Positions 22,402-34,298 of a stretch of 64,000 nucleotides of DNA are shown here, piece after piece. Position 1 is the stretch's first letter. Each line of letters opens with the position of its first letter. The notes under the pieces are model-generated. The model worked only from the letters and a program-made list of their open reading frames with translations, was not told the origin of the DNA and searched no databases. A program made the position numbers and the translations under genes. The DNA is taken from contig CM077666.1 of the NCBI GenBank assembly GCA_039707655.1, positions 392,727,886 through 392,791,885 of the forward strand, written 5' to 3'. The DNA comes from Elymus sibiricus (Eukaryota > Streptophyta > Magnoliopsida > Poales > Poaceae).

Positions 22402-24035
22402 ATTTCCCCTTGGCGGAACAAATGGATGTTGATGCAGTCATCGAAGAGACCGCCAGGGATGCTGCCGCCGAGGCCGACAGGGTCGCAGCTGACGAAACCG
22501 CCAAGGCTGCACAGGAAGAAACCGCCAAGAAGTCTGCTGAGGGGGCTGGCGAGGAGACCGGCGACCACACTGACGGCATTCCTGCCGCAGGAGCGCCTGG
22601 CGCTACACCGGTCGTGGAGCCCCCAGCCACCGGTGAGACGGTTGATGAGGATCAACCGTCAGCATCCGACGCGCCCCCGTCAAGCAGTTACCTTAAGGCT
22701 GGTGACAACCTGTTCGTCAGGATACCAGGGACGACAAGCTCTGGGGCGCCAGCTGAAGGAGAAACTTTGGATGGAGACGTGGTTGCCGCTGCTAGCAGCA
22801 GCGGACCCAAGGAAGAGCAGCTCCTCGACGCCATGAGCGATAACTTCCACAAGCTCCAGGCGCTTTACCACACCCGAAAGGAGAAGCTGGACTCCAGGAC
22901 GGCAGTTGTTGAAGCAGCAGAGGCAGATTTCCAGAAACGCGTCGGGGAGATGCAAGTCTGGTATGCTGAGGCCTTCCAGGAGCTGACGGCTGGCCCGGAG
23001 CAGCTGAACCAAAGCTGGAACGAGCTCCTCATGAAGCAGTCCGACGTTGAGAAGGCCCAGGAGGAGGCCGCACAGCAGGCCGCTGCAGAGGAAGCTCACT
23101 TGACGCAACGCCGCATTGGACTCGATGCTCACGAAGAGGACCTTGTCGCTCGCGAGGAGGCGCTTGCCGCCAAGCTCCGCAGCAAGGACGAGGAGATTGA
23201 GAAGCTTGTCGTGCTGCGAACCCAGGAGCTGGAGCAGAGGCACAAGGAAGCACTCGAGGCTCTGGTTGTAGACCACGCCGGCAAGCTGAAGGAAGCCATC
23301 GATGCCGCCGAAGCTACAGAGGCCGCCAAGAGCGAGCTAGGTGATAAGGTAAAGAGGCTGGAAACGGATCTTGAGGGCCACGACAAGGAGATCTCAACGC
23401 TCAAAGCCGACAGATAGAAGACCCTCTTCAGCCTGGCGGAGATGCAAGCCGCCATGTCTGACAAGATCAGAGAGCTTTCTTCAGCCAATGGATCCATTGC
23501 CGATCTGACGTTGAAGCCGGCAACGCTGGAGAAATCCCTTGAGAGCAGCAAGGCTCGTGAGAGGGCTCTGACCAAGGATCTTCAGGTTGAGAAGAGCCTA
23601 CTCAACAGCGCCGCCGCCACCTACAATGACTTCGAGAAGGGTGTGACGATCTGGACTGAGCGCCTTGTCGACGTCGCGGAAAGGCTTGCCGTAGAACTGT
23701 CCACCATGGGCTTAGGTAACTTCAAGTATTCTTCTGACGAGCGGGTGTCTTTGAGCGCCAAGTTGACCATGTTCTCCGAGGGCGTCGTTGATGCTCTCAA
23801 GCTGCTCCAGGCGAACCGAGCAACCCATCTGGCCAACGAGTCTCGCAAACTCTGCCGGGCCGTCCTCCGCAAGGTGCTCATCAAGGTGGTGCACAAGAAC
23901 CCTGGCATTGATCTCACCAATGTCCTTGCTAGCTTGCCGGAGGATGCAGATCTCAAGGCGCTTGAAAAGCTTGTCGTGCCCATCGTTGATAGAGTGAGCC
24001 ACGTCAAGCGGGTCGAGGGCCAGCGCAGGGACTAG

Positions 24036-24832
24036 CCGCTTCGCTTCATCTCGTCGCTACCATTCCATACAAAAGACAGTTTTATCTTAAGTTAGGATCG
24101 TGGCGACCATCAATTGTAATATATCTTGCTAAGTTTTGAATGAATGTATGCTATTTCCCTCGTCTGATTTCTTTCTGTATGGTTTTTGCCCTACGCTTAT
24201 CGGGATCTTGCCGGTGCGCGCGACCTGCCGCAAGCGCTAGGTGCGGGACTTTAGCAGCCTGCTGGAGGTGCGTCGCTTCCGACAAGATACCTTGACGCTT
24301 TCAGTGCAGCCACTTAAGTTGTTGAGCGGACTCGAAACAAAGTAAGGGCACAACCAATTGCGACAAGGTTCCTTCGCGTGTAGGTTTTCCATACAAAGGC
24401 CGAAATCGTTCAAGGAAAATAACTCTACAACAAAAATCTGCTTAAAGAGTTTTGCAACTTAGCTTTTCGTTGTTGTACTCCCTATAGCAGGATGTCAACT
24501 TGAACGTCGCCTGTCAGTATCCATATCATCTTTCCTCCCCCCCCCCGGCAAACTTGTACGCGAGGGAACCTTCTGTACTTTGAGGAAAAGAAAGAAGAGA
24601 AAATGGAGATATGGAACCTTGGCGGTTCATCAGTGCTTGTCAGAAGTAAGTGCAATACAAAATCTCAGACAAGCATGCATAAAAAATGACATGAAAATCA
24701 ACAAGAATTGTAAAACACTTAACTTTATTCAACCATGCACAGGGTCTGCGCCTGGCTTTGTACAAAGGATCACATTCCTTGGCAGCAAGACTCGTACAAA
24801 AGGTGGTTGCCGGGAGACCCGGCAACCGTGCC
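24036..24832. other. Gap between the convergent antisense gene and E3 pol
   Basis: About 800 bp. TGAATGAATGTATGC near 24138 could serve as a polyadenylation signal region for the plus-strand gene. A C10 run with a following GG is at 24537-24548. I see no conserved coding frame. Confidence 0.5.
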
Positions 24833-27800
24833 TTATGGGTAGAACTTACGAAGGTGTTCGATATCCCAAGAGTTGCTCACCGGAATGCCATCTTCGGTCT
24901 CCAGGCGGACTGCGCCAGGCCTGGTGACTCGTACTACCCGATAAGGGCCTTCCCACTTCGGCGTCAACTTGTTGGAATTCTTGGCCGACTGAACGCGCCG
25001 AAGAACAAGGTCGCCTTCCTCAAGGCTCCGGGCATGAACCTTGCAGCTATGATAGCGGCGCAAAGATTGCTGGTAGCGTGCAGCTCGCACAGCAGCCCGG
25101 AGACGATCTTCCTCAAGGAGCGTGGCGTCGTCTTGGCGCAGCTGCTCTTGCTCGAGCTCATCATAAGCGAGCACTCGAGGTGACCCGTATATGAGTTCCG
25201 TGGGGAGAACTGCTTCCACCCCATAGACCAGGGAGAAGGGTGTGTGGCCGGTAGCTCGATTTGGTGTCGTTCTGATTGACCAAAGAACCGCCGGCAGCTC
25301 ATCAATCCAGCGTCTTCCGCACTTGTGCAGCTTGTCGAAAGTTCTTGTTCTGAGACCTCGCAACACTTCAGCATTTGCCCTCTCCGCTTGGCCGTTGCTT
25401 CTCGGGTGAGCAACGGAGGCGAAACAGATTCTGCCGCCAAGGTCTTGGACATACTGCATGAAGGTGCGGCTCGTGAACTGCGTGCCATTGTCGGTGATGA
25501 TCCGGTTCGGTACACCAAAACGGCACACTATTCCCTTGAAGAACTTGACCGCTGACTGTGCTGTCACCTTTCTCACTGCCTCCACTTCCGGCCACTTCGT
25601 GAACTTGTCGATAGCAACGTACAAGTACTCGAAGCCCCCGGCAGCGCAGGGAAAGGGGCCCAATATGTCGAGCCCCCAGACCGAAAATGGCCAGGAAAGA
25701 GGGATCGTCTGAAGAGCTTGAGCTGGTTGATGCAATTGCTTCGAATGGAACTGGCACGCTTCACGCTTGCTTACTAGTGCAGTTGCATCCTGGAGGGCAG
25801 TGGGCCAGAAGAAACCTTGCCGGAATGCCTTACCGACAAGAGCTCTCGAGCCTATGTGGGAGCCACATATGCCTCCATGTATCTCTGCCAACAGCTCCAT
25901 TCCATCCTCCCGAGGAATGCACTTCAATTTCACACTGTTCGGTCTCTTTCTGTACAGTACGTTGTCCACGAACTGGTACATACTAGACTGACGGGCTACT
26001 TTCTCCGCTTCTTCCTGTTCTTCAGGGAGTTCTCCTGTTTGAAGGAATTGGACGATGTGCTGTGCCCATGTCGGAGCCTATGGCTCGACAACAAGGACTA
26101 ATGGCGTATCTTCGGTCGCGGGAGCGCTTGCTTCAGCGGCAAGAACCTGAGGTTCTGCGCGAGGCTACTGCTCACCGGCAACCGTGTCTTTCCCGGCAAC
26201 TTCCTTGCCGGCGGCTTCTGGAAGCTCTGCCGGAAAGTACTTGCCGGTACTCAACTTCCTTCTCTTGTCTTGCCTCGTTGGTGGTGTTACGGATGGCTGA
26301 GTTAAGCGGAGCACAAAAGTTCCTGGTTCCACAGGTAACTTGAGGGCAGCACGCTTTGACAGGTCGTCGGCAATGCTGTTCTCTGCTCGAGGAACATGCT
26401 CTGTTTGCAGACCGTCAAAACACTCCTCCAACTTTCTCACTTCATCTACATATGCTTCCATCAACGGGCTCTGATAATATTTGTTCACTTGCCTCACAAC
26501 AAGCTGCGAATCGCCTCTGACGATGAGCTTCCTAATTCGATGGTCTGCCGCGATCCTGAGACCGGCAAGCAGTCCTTCATACTCTGCAGTGTTGTTTGTT
26601 GATCTCTCCTGGGGAAAGTACATCTGAATCACATACTTGAGGTGCTCTCCGGTGGGTGCGACAAGCAGCACGCCAGCACCGGCGCCTTGCAGCGAAAAAG
26701 CCCCGTCAAAGTACATAATCCATTCTCGGTCTGTTTCCTTGCCGGGGACAGTTGTCTCTTGAACTTCTTCGTCTGGCGTCGGTGTCCATTCTGCAATGAA
26801 TTCTGCCAAGGCTCTGCTCTGAATAGTTGAAGTGCTTTCAAACTTGAGATCAAAGCTTGACAGTTCCAACGCCCACTCCACAATTCTGCCGGTCGCATCT
26901 GGATTACGTAAAATCCGCTGCAACGGGAAGCGAGTGACGACGGTGATCTCATGTGCTTGGAAATAGTGGCGCAGCTTCCTCGAGGCCATAAGGAGGCCGA
27001 AGAGCAGCTTCTGCACACCAGCATATCTTGACCTGGCCCCCTGCAACAGGGAGCTGACAAAATATACTGGGCGCTGCACCATCTTCTTCTTTTGCACTGC
27101 ACCATTTGACTGCGCGGATCCTGCCTTGTCGGCACCAGACTCTGCCGGGGAAGGTCTTAGCCTGTCGCTTGACGGGCTTGCCGGTGCCGCTGCCTCTTCG
27201 TCTTCTTCTCTCTGCGCCACTAATGCAGCACTAACCACTTGATTCGTTCCCGCTAGATATAGCAGCAACGGCTCTTGTGGCCTAGGCGCGACTAGTGTCG
27301 GCGGAGAGGAGAGGTACCTCTTCAAGTCCTGCAGCGCTGCCTCCACTTCCGGAGTCCATTTCATTGGACCTGCCTTCTTCAAGATTTTGAAGAAAGGCAG
27401 GGCGCGCTCAGCGGATTTGGAGATGAACCTACTCAGAGCAGCCACGCAGCCGGCAAGTCGGCGCACATCTTTGACACGTCTTGGCGCTTCAATCTGGTCA
27501 ATTGCCTTGATCTTGTCGGGATTAGCTTCAATTCCACGTTGAGACACAAAGAACCCGAGAAGCTTGCCGGATGGCATGCAAAATACACACTTCTCAGGAT
27601 TGAGCTTCAGATTGATCCTGCGCAGATTCGCAAACGTCTCTTCTAAGTCTTGTATCAGCGTTGCCTTGTCCTTAGTTTTGACCACTATGTCATCCATATA
27701 AGCTTCCATATTTCTATGTAGCTGGGGTTCAAAACCAATCTGGATTGCTCTTGCAAATGTTGAACCAGCACTTTTCAACCCGAAAGGCATACGTATGAAG

Positions 27801-28281
27801 CAATACGTGCCACATGGGGTGATAAATGCGGTTTTCTCTTCATCTTCCTTTGCCATAAAATCTGATGGTAGCCTGAATATGCGTCAAGAAATGACAGCAA
27901 ATCGCAGCCAGTAGTGGAGTCCACAATCTGGTCGATGCGCGGCAAGGGAAAAGGATCTTTTGGACAGGCTTTATTGATATCAGTATAGTCGATACATAGC
28001 CTCCATTTTCCATTCGCCTTGCGCACTACAACTGGATTGGCCAACCATGTTGGATGGAGGACCCCTCTAACTAGACCTGCTGCTTCAAGCTTCCTGATTT
28101 CTTTGGCGATAAACTCTTGCCGCTCCAAAGCCTGCTTCCTGACCTTCTGCTTGACGGGCCACGTGTGAGGACAGACAGCAAGGTGGTGCTCGATTACCTC
28201 CCTGGGAACACCGGGGATATCAGATGGTTGCCATGCAAACACATCGACATTCGCCCGCAGGAAGGCAATGAGCGCGCTTTC
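24833..28281 (-). pseudogene. E3 pol: RT, dual RNase H, integrase (frameshift and two TAG stops)
   Basis: RT begins with VFAWQPSDIPG near 28245, then WRLCIDYTDINKACPKD, YSGYHQI, and the catalytic YMDD at 27689-27700. A one-base deletion near 27860 shifts the frame just after YHQI. A degenerate first RNase H region follows, then a second, archaeal-type RNase H starting MYFDGAFS with later RGDSQLVV. TAG stops at 26165-26167 and 26078-26080 interrupt the same frame before integrase. Integrase has a zinc-binding start, the catalytic aspartates in LDILGPF and ITDNGTQF, and the glutamate in NGQAERAN, and ends HLRKFYP. In the zinc motif the first of the two cysteines is arginine (KREACQFH). Two RNase H domains support the Tat assignment. 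Confidence 0.88.
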
Positions 28282-30411
28282 CTATTTGTCATCGAGGGTG
28301 GAACTTATGGTGAAAGTTCCTCCCATGCCATCTTCCTTGGCGGGCACCTTCTTGGTTTCTTGCGGAGCTGCCTTGGATTTCTTGCTCTTGCCGATGGAGC
28401 TCTCTGGCACTTCCTCGGCGGGAGCGCAGCACTCCGAGGAGGTGCGCTTGCCGGAGTGTGTGCTAGAGGTCTTGCCGGTCTTCTTCTTCCCCCCGGGAGC
28501 TTCAACGGCAGGAGCAAGTGCCTTGGCGGCAGGTGCTGCAACTGCCTCCCGGTAGAGTTGATCGGTGCAGATAAGCGCATCCTTCTTGTCGCAGTTGATA
28601 GTGATGACACTCATCGGCCCGGGCATCTTCAGAGTGTTATAGGCGTAATGTGATGCCGCCATAAACTTGGCCAGCGCCGGGCGACCAAGAATCCCATTAT
28701 AGGGCAATGGAATCTTGGCGACGTCGAAGACGATCTTCTCCGTCCTGTAGTTCAACTCACTACCAAACGTCACTGGCAGGGTGATCTTGCCTTTCGGTTG
28801 GCTCCTTCCCGGATTGATCCCTTGGGACGTTCCCATCTCCTCGAGATCTTCGTTAGGAATTTGTAATCTCTTGATCACATCAGGCGAGATCAAGTTCAGA
28901 CCGGCCCCACCGTCAACTAACATCTTTGTCACCTTGAGGTTGCGGATCGTTGGTGAAACCAACAACGGCAAACACCCGACCGCAGTTGTGCGATCAGGGT
29001 GATCCTCGACCGATGGCTCTGCTGCATTAATCTCGCGCGCCCACTGTTTGAGTCGGCGGTGAGAGGAATGCAACGAGGCACCTCCGTCAACGCACATGGC
29101 TTCCATAGCCTTCTGGAACTCGTGCTCGCTGGACTCGTCGCCCTCTTCATCATCATCATCACCCCCCTGTTCATTGTCGCGGCCTCGAGCGGGCCTCTCC
29201 TTCTGTTGCTTGGCCTTGCCGCGGCGACCTCCACGGCCACCGCGCTTCTTGCCGGACGCCCCATCGCCATCCTGGGCCTTCTCCTTGTCTCGCCTTTCAT
29301 ACTCGGCTCTCTGCTTCTCGACAAGCTCCTCAACTTGCCGGCAGTTTTGGAGATCGTGGCCCTTGGTGCGGTGGATCTTGCAGTACTGCTTGGCGGAGCC
29401 CTCCGGCTTGTCGGCAGCCGCCAAGGCCTAACATAAAGCACACCCAGCAACCTCCTTGCTGGGGTCATCAGTCTTGACCTTCTTGGCGGTGCCGGGGTTT
29501 CCGGATCCCTCGACGGCAAGCACGGACTTGCCCTTGCGCTTCCTGTTCCTCCGTCGGCTTTTCTTTGCCGGGGCAGCAGCGTCCTCGCATTCAGAATCGA
29601 CCCCCGCGCCAGCATCCTCACCAGGGAGTCTCCTTCCTTCTTCTGCCCGAGCACATCTGTCAGCCAGAGCGTAGAGCTCGGCAATATCCCTGACCTTGTT
29701 CATCGCCAGCTCTTCCCGCATCTTGCGGTTGCGCACATTCTGGTGAAAGGCGCTGATAACAGAGGCAGGATGAACGTCTGGGATGTTGTGCCGAATACGG
29801 CTGAATCTCTGGATATACTTGCGCAAAGTTTCGCCATCTTTCTGGGGGATGAGATGTAATTCGCTTTCTTGGCCAGGAGCTTGGTGGCCTCCAGTAAAGG
29901 CGCCAACAAACTCATGGCATAGATCTGCCCAGGAGGAGATGGAATTCTCCGGCAGATGCATCATCCACGACCTGACGTTGGGCTTAAGCACCAACGGGAA
30001 GTAGTTGGCGAGTACCTTGTCGTCTCGAGCCCCGGCAGCCTGCACCGCAATGGTGTAGATGCTCAGGAACTCTGACGGGTGAGTCTTTCCGTCGTATTTC
30101 TCCGGCACCTCCGGCTTGAAGGATCGGGAACTGGGCCACTGGACTCGCCGCAGCTCACGAGTAAAAGCTGGACAACCCACCTCGTAAGGTAGGCTACCAG
30201 AATACCCTGGCGCAGGCTCGTCGACAGTAGGTCCTGCACGCCTGTCGGATTGACGGCGCACTTCCCGTCGCCGCTCGATGGTGGTTCGAGCATCCTCCTT
30301 GTGCCATTCCCGAAGAACTAGACGTTGATCGCGGCGAACCCGCGGATCGGACGACGCCATGGAATCATTATCACGGGCGTCGACCCGTCGAGTTAGCGAC
30401 CGCTCTTGTCA
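28282..30411 (-). pseudogene. E3 gag core and protease
   Basis: The gag core starts after MASSDPRVRRDQR (30360) and contains the retrotransposon gag domain (KYDGKTHPSEFLSIY to FSRIRHNIPDVHP) and a basic patch. TAG at 29428-29430 is followed in the same frame by a zinc-knuckle-like YCKIHRTKGHDLQNC, of C-H-H-C form. Next come a Gly/Arg/Lys-rich stretch, an acidic stretch, and the protease with active-site LVDGGAGLNLI and GILGRPAL. A TAG at 28282-28284 stands before RT in the same frame. TGA at 30409-30411 separates this from the N-terminal gag part. Confidence 0.88.
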
Positions 30412-31105
30412 TGGCGGAGGGGAACGCATCGTAGTTGTACCGCCTCCGGTCTTCTCGCCATCGGCACGCACCGGCCCGGTAGACTGCCGCCGCGAAGGCT
30501 CCGCCTGCTGCGGCCTGTCGTCGTTAGCCAAGCCGATGAGGCTCTGAATGGCAGATCTGCACTCATCTAGCTTCTCCGCAGCGGGAGGGAAGTCTAGGAG
30601 CAGCTGAGCTCGCGCCAACGCTTCTGCTGGTGTAGGCGGCGGCGAAAGATGCGAAGAACGTGAGGTGCTCAGACTCCTAATTGAGTTAGAAGGAGCGCCG
30701 TCACGATTCTGCAACCGCGCGCGGCTTCCACCGGCGTATTGGCGTGGATCTTGGCCCCGCGCATCTTGAGAGTGATGCGCAGGGGTTTTTTCCATGAGGA
30801 TGCCTGGAACCACCAACGTCGCGGCGCTGCACGTCGCGCGCGACCTGAGAAGGCCGCGGCACATGCGTCAGCGTGGGTGTCTTGGAAGGCGCCGTCCCGT
30901 CCTTGGAGTTCGCTGCGCCACCCGTGGGTAGCACGGCTCTGTCCTTGGACCTGGCGCTCGCCTGGCTCGGATTGCCAGAACGTCGCGGAGGCTCAAGACC
31001 TCCACCTCCTCCATCAGCACCCGCGCCATCACCCGTCTGCGTGGGTACGGGGAGGCTGGACGCAGATGGATCAACTGCCATAGCACCCTTCTTCTTGGGA
31101 GCCAT
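30412..31105 (-). pseudogene. E3 gag N-terminal region, frameshifted
   Basis: ATG at 31105 starts MAPKKKGAMAVD. The Pro/Ser/Gly-rich frame continues to about 30790; an overlapping frame (30864-30412, with ALARAQLLLDFPPAAEK) then leads, past a TGA, into the gag core frame. A frameshift in 30780-30860 is needed to join them. The first frame reads like a real N-terminus because the element's leader ends just before it. Confidence 0.65.
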
Positions 31106-31168
31106 GGCGATGAAAGATGATCAAGAACTGGCGCGCTGACCGCTAGATCGGGTTCGCCAACCTCTATC

Positions 31169-31186
31169 CCCCTACCTGGCGCGCCA
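31169..31186 (-). promoter_or_regulatory. E3 primer binding site
   Basis: On the minus strand TGGCGCGCCAGGTAGGGG lies four bases inside the 5' LTR. Position and the TGG start fit a primer site. I have not assigned its tRNA. Confidence 0.75.
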
Positions 31187-31190
31187 AAGA

Positions 31191-31985
31191 TGTCGGCGTA
31201 CGACACCTATGGGACCGCGTGGATCCCTTTACGGTTCGGCAAGGGGAGAAGGTTTGCAATAAGAGCGGAGCTAACGATCAACGCGAGGATCTTTTACCCA
31301 GGTTCGGGCCGCGGATCAGCGTAATACCCTACTCCTGTTGTTGTTTATTACTGTGGATGTTCTTGGCTCAAAGTACATGGAGCGCTGTAGTGGGAGGGCA
31401 GCTACGCATGCAGAATGGGCCGAAAGAGGGTCTCCCCCCTCTGTAGCTACGCCTTGGGCCTCCTTTTATATGTCAAAGGGGTCACCAACAGTGGTGGACA
31501 GCAGTACAAGAGGTGTAAAGTTGCTACAGGGTTTCATCATTACCACTGACGTCTTAGGACAAATGCATTTAATGCTCCGTTTGGGTGTCCCTAACTTTAT
31601 CGGGGACGGTAAAAGGACTCATCCCATCAGCACCGCTTAAGCTCTTCTGCGGCCAGCGCCACGCCACGCAACCAGGCAGACAAGCTCTAAACAACAGATT
31701 AATCGATGTGCTGGAGTGGTGGCACTGTGCTGGGCGCGATAACTTGCCGGGGGCGAGACCTTGCCGGGTGCGAAGCCTTGCCGGGCCTTCGTGAGCCTTC
31801 CCGGCAAGGATCTAGCTGGGAGCCCAGCCTTCGGTCTTCTATCTTTTGATCATCAGCTTTAACGCCTCTTGATAATCTCGCAACCATTCCCAGCTATTCT
31901 CCGGCAGGCCTTGCCGCTGGTATGGCTGCAACCGTCCGTGCACAAGTATCGGGTACTAAAGGACACGAACTTTAGTACACCGACA
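31191..31985 (-). repeat. E3 5' LTR (795 bp)
   Basis: It is bounded by TGTCGGCGTA and ACACCGACA, with the CCACT duplication at 31986-31990. The minus-strand TATAAAAG at 31463-31470 is the likely promoter for gag-pol. Confidence 0.94.
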
Positions 31986-32303
31986 CCACTCCCCATGGAA
32001 TTAGCATATGATCTCTTTTTCTTTATTCTTTTTATTTTTATTTCCAAGATTGGATCAAGAAAAGTAAAACAACTCAACTCAACTACTCTTTATTATATAA
32101 CTCTCACGCTGGATTAAATAGATAGATAGATCACAATGCAAGCACTAGAAACTAAATCATGCTAAAACTTTATTCTTGTAAATCACGAAATAACTAAAGA
32201 TCGAACTAAGATAGATAATTATGATAAAAGTGATGGTGATACGATACCGGGTCACCTCCCCCAAGCTTGGCACAAGCCAAGGGTGGTGCCCATACCCATG
32301 TAC
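31986..32303 (-). other. E1 3' untranslated fragment between E3 and the third ORF
   Basis: It matches about 49480-49781 of E6, including the polypurine-like CCTCCCCCAAGCTTGGCACA near 32258. No coding content is seen. Confidence 0.8.
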
Positions 32304-34298
32304 TCAATTCTCCTTCTTCGGTGATGGTGGTGCAATATTCTTAGCAATGATGCCCCTGAGGATGTGATTCTCCTCCTCTAGCTTGTTAACTTGACGCTTA
32401 AGATCCATGATTTCTCTTCGAAGCTTTCCAGTAATAGTTAATGCACCATCCACCCAAGGGTACATCCTGGCTGAAGGAGATGAAGCAACACTCTTTTTCA
32501 AGTTACGGTAAGAAATAAATCGGGTATTGGGAGGTTTAACCGTATTCGGCAAGTGATACGTCTCCAACGTATCTATAATTTTTGATTGTTCCATGCTGTT
32601 ATATTATCAATCTTGGATGTTTTTATATGCATTTACATCAATTATATATCATTTTTTGGGACTAACCTATTAACCTAGTGCCCAGTGCCAGTTGTTGTTT
32701 TCTGCCTGTTTTTGGTTTTACACAAAATCAATACCAAACGAAGTCCAAATGCCACAAAACTCTTTTTGGAGATTTTTTCTGGACAAGATAAACACTAGAA
32801 GCTTCGGGAGAAGACCAGACGCCAGAGGAGGTGGCGACGAGCCACCAGGGCGCGCCTGGGGGGGGGGCAGGCGCGTCCTGGTGCCTCGTGGGCCCACCAC
32901 TATAAATTCCCAAAAATCAGGAAACCAACAGGGGAGTCCACAAAATACTTTTTCCACCGCCGCAAGTTTCTGTTCTCGAGAGATCCCATTTGGAGGCCTT
33001 CTCCGGTACTCCGTTGGAGGGGGAATCGATGACGGAGGGGCTCTACATCAACCTTGCTGCCCTTCCGATGATGCGTGAGTAGTTTAACACAGACCTTCGG
33101 GTCCATAGTTAGTAGCTAGATGGCTTCTTCTCTCTTTTTGATCTTCAATACAATATTCTCCTCGATGTTCTTGTAGTTCTATCCGATGTAATCACTTTTT
33201 GCGGTGTGTTTGTTGGGATCCGATGAATTGTGAGTTTATGATCAGATTATCCATGAATATTATTTGAGTCTTCTCTGATCTCTTTTATGCATGATTATTA
33301 TAACGTCGTATTTCTTCTCCGATCTATTGATTTGGTTTGGCCGACTAGATTGATTTATCTTGCCATGGGAAGAGGTGCTTTGTAATGGGTTCGATCTTGC
33401 GGTGCTCAATCCCAGTGACAGAAAGGGACATGACACGTATGTATCGTTGCTATTAAGGGTAAAAAGATGGGGTTTATTCATACATGAGTTTATCTTGTCT
33501 ACGTCATGTCATCGTGATTAAGGCGTTACTCCGTTCTTATGGACTTAATACACTAAATGCATGCTGGATAGCGGTCGTTGTGTGGAGTAATAGTAGTAGA
33601 TGCAGGCAGGAGTCAGTCTACTTGTCTCGGACATGATGCCTATATACATGATCATTGCCTTGGATATCGTCATGATTATTTGCTTTTCTATCAATTGCCC
33701 AACAGTAATTTGTCTACCCACCGTATGCTATTTTCTTGAGAGAAGCCTCTAGTGAAAACTATGGCCCCCGGGTCTATCTAAATCATTTACTAAAACCCTA
33801 AAAATACTTGCTACAATTTTATATTATTTATTTTTATTTTGTATTTTTGTTTCTATCTATCATATACAATTTAATCTTGCAATTAACCGTCGAGGGATTG
33901 ACAACCCCTCGTTTGCGTTGGGTGCAAGGATTTGTTGTTTGTGTGCAGGTACTGCTAACGAGGTGTTGCGTGATTCTCCTACTAGATTGATAACCTTGGT
34001 TTCATAACTGAGGGAAATACTTACCTCTACTATGCTGCATCATCCCTTCCTCTTCGGGGAAAATACCAACGCAAGCTACAAGTAGCAGCAAGCTCGATTT
34101 CTTGTATTCCACGTGCATATCTCCAGGTTGGGGTAGTGAGCTCTCTTCTTCTTCCACGTCCGTGGTATCCATCCTCTTCAAGTCAGCCTCCACCTTCTCA
34201 TCGGTCGACCACCCATAGGGGTCGACATCACCTTAGATTCTCGGATTCGCTGTAGTGTGGGAAACATGGCTCTCCCCATCTGACTCTTGCGATGACAT
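32304..34298 (-). pseudogene. E1 third ORF downstream of integrase, split by solo LTR E4
   Basis: The N-terminal part is 34298-34093 (ATG at 34298) and the C-terminal part 32553-32304; removing E4 and one GCAAG copy rejoins them in frame. A TAA at 34233-34235 breaks the first part. The C-terminal part has a heptad-like stretch (LKRQVNKLEEENHILRG), suggesting a short coiled coil, and ends PSPKKEN. The E6 homologue (49782-50207) ends PSPKKET. Position after pol is where Athila elements carry an envelope-like ORF. No signal peptide or membrane segment is seen, so I do not call it an envelope protein. Its function is unknown. Confidence 0.7.
32554..34087 (+). mobile_element. E4: solo LTR (1534 bp) of a Gypsy-type element
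   Basis: It begins TGATACGTCTCC and ends CAAGTAGCA, flanked by GCAAG at 32549-32553 and 34088-34092. There is no internal domain, so unequal recombination between two LTRs probably removed one. It has a TATA box at 32901 (TATAAATT). The start resembles E2 and E5 LTRs but the body differs, so it is a separate family. Confidence 0.9.

Larger units (their letters stand above)
20140..24035 (+). pseudogene. E3 antisense gene, 'putative gypsy-type transposon' (Transposase_28-like) protein, two introns
   Basis: It runs opposite to gag-pol. ATG at 20140 begins MPPKAGKGKAAK. Exon 1 (20140-21782) has the aromatic-rich domain around FFVDIMYTYGFRLLDFTPNAV (near 20420-20480), as in the grass Transposase_28 family, then a low-complexity Ala/Pro/Glu tail. 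Canonical GT-AG introns at 21783-21866 (84 bp) and 22304-22401 (98 bp) restore one frame across all exons. Exon 2 (21867-22303) is Ser/Pro-rich. Exon 3 (22402-24035) is Ala/Glu-rich with a long predicted coiled coil (about 22815-23650) and a conserved C-terminal part. Two in-frame stops, TGA at 20677-20679 and TAG at 23415-23417, break a frame otherwise open for about 1237 codons. Its function is unknown; despite the family name no transposase activity is established. The introns mean it cannot have been copied from its own spliced RNA. Confidence 0.8.
18980..31985 (-). mobile_element. E3: complete Tat-lineage Gypsy element (13 kb) with an antisense gene
   Basis: Two 795-bp LTRs with TGTCGGCG..CACCGACA ends and a CCACT duplication (18975-18979 and 31986-31990) bound the element. 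On the minus strand it reads gag, protease, RT, two RNase H regions and integrase. Between integrase and the 3' LTR lies a gene on the opposite strand (20140-24035). A second RNase H and such antisense ORFs are known traits of grass Tat elements such as Grande and RIRE2. It is strikingly GC-rich next to its AT-rich neighbours. The reading frames carry several stops and at least two frameshifts, so it is not autonomous now. Confidence 0.94.

Noticed and set aside
20140..24035. A possible host gene with introns
   Set aside because: It lies between the integrase and 3' LTR of E3, inside its CCACT duplication, in the place where grass Tat elements carry an antisense ORF.
29000..29440. Plus-strand hydrophobic frame opposite E3 gag
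   Set aside because: It is the complement of the Lys/Arg/Glu-rich gag region, which naturally reads as Leu/Ala/Ser on the other strand.
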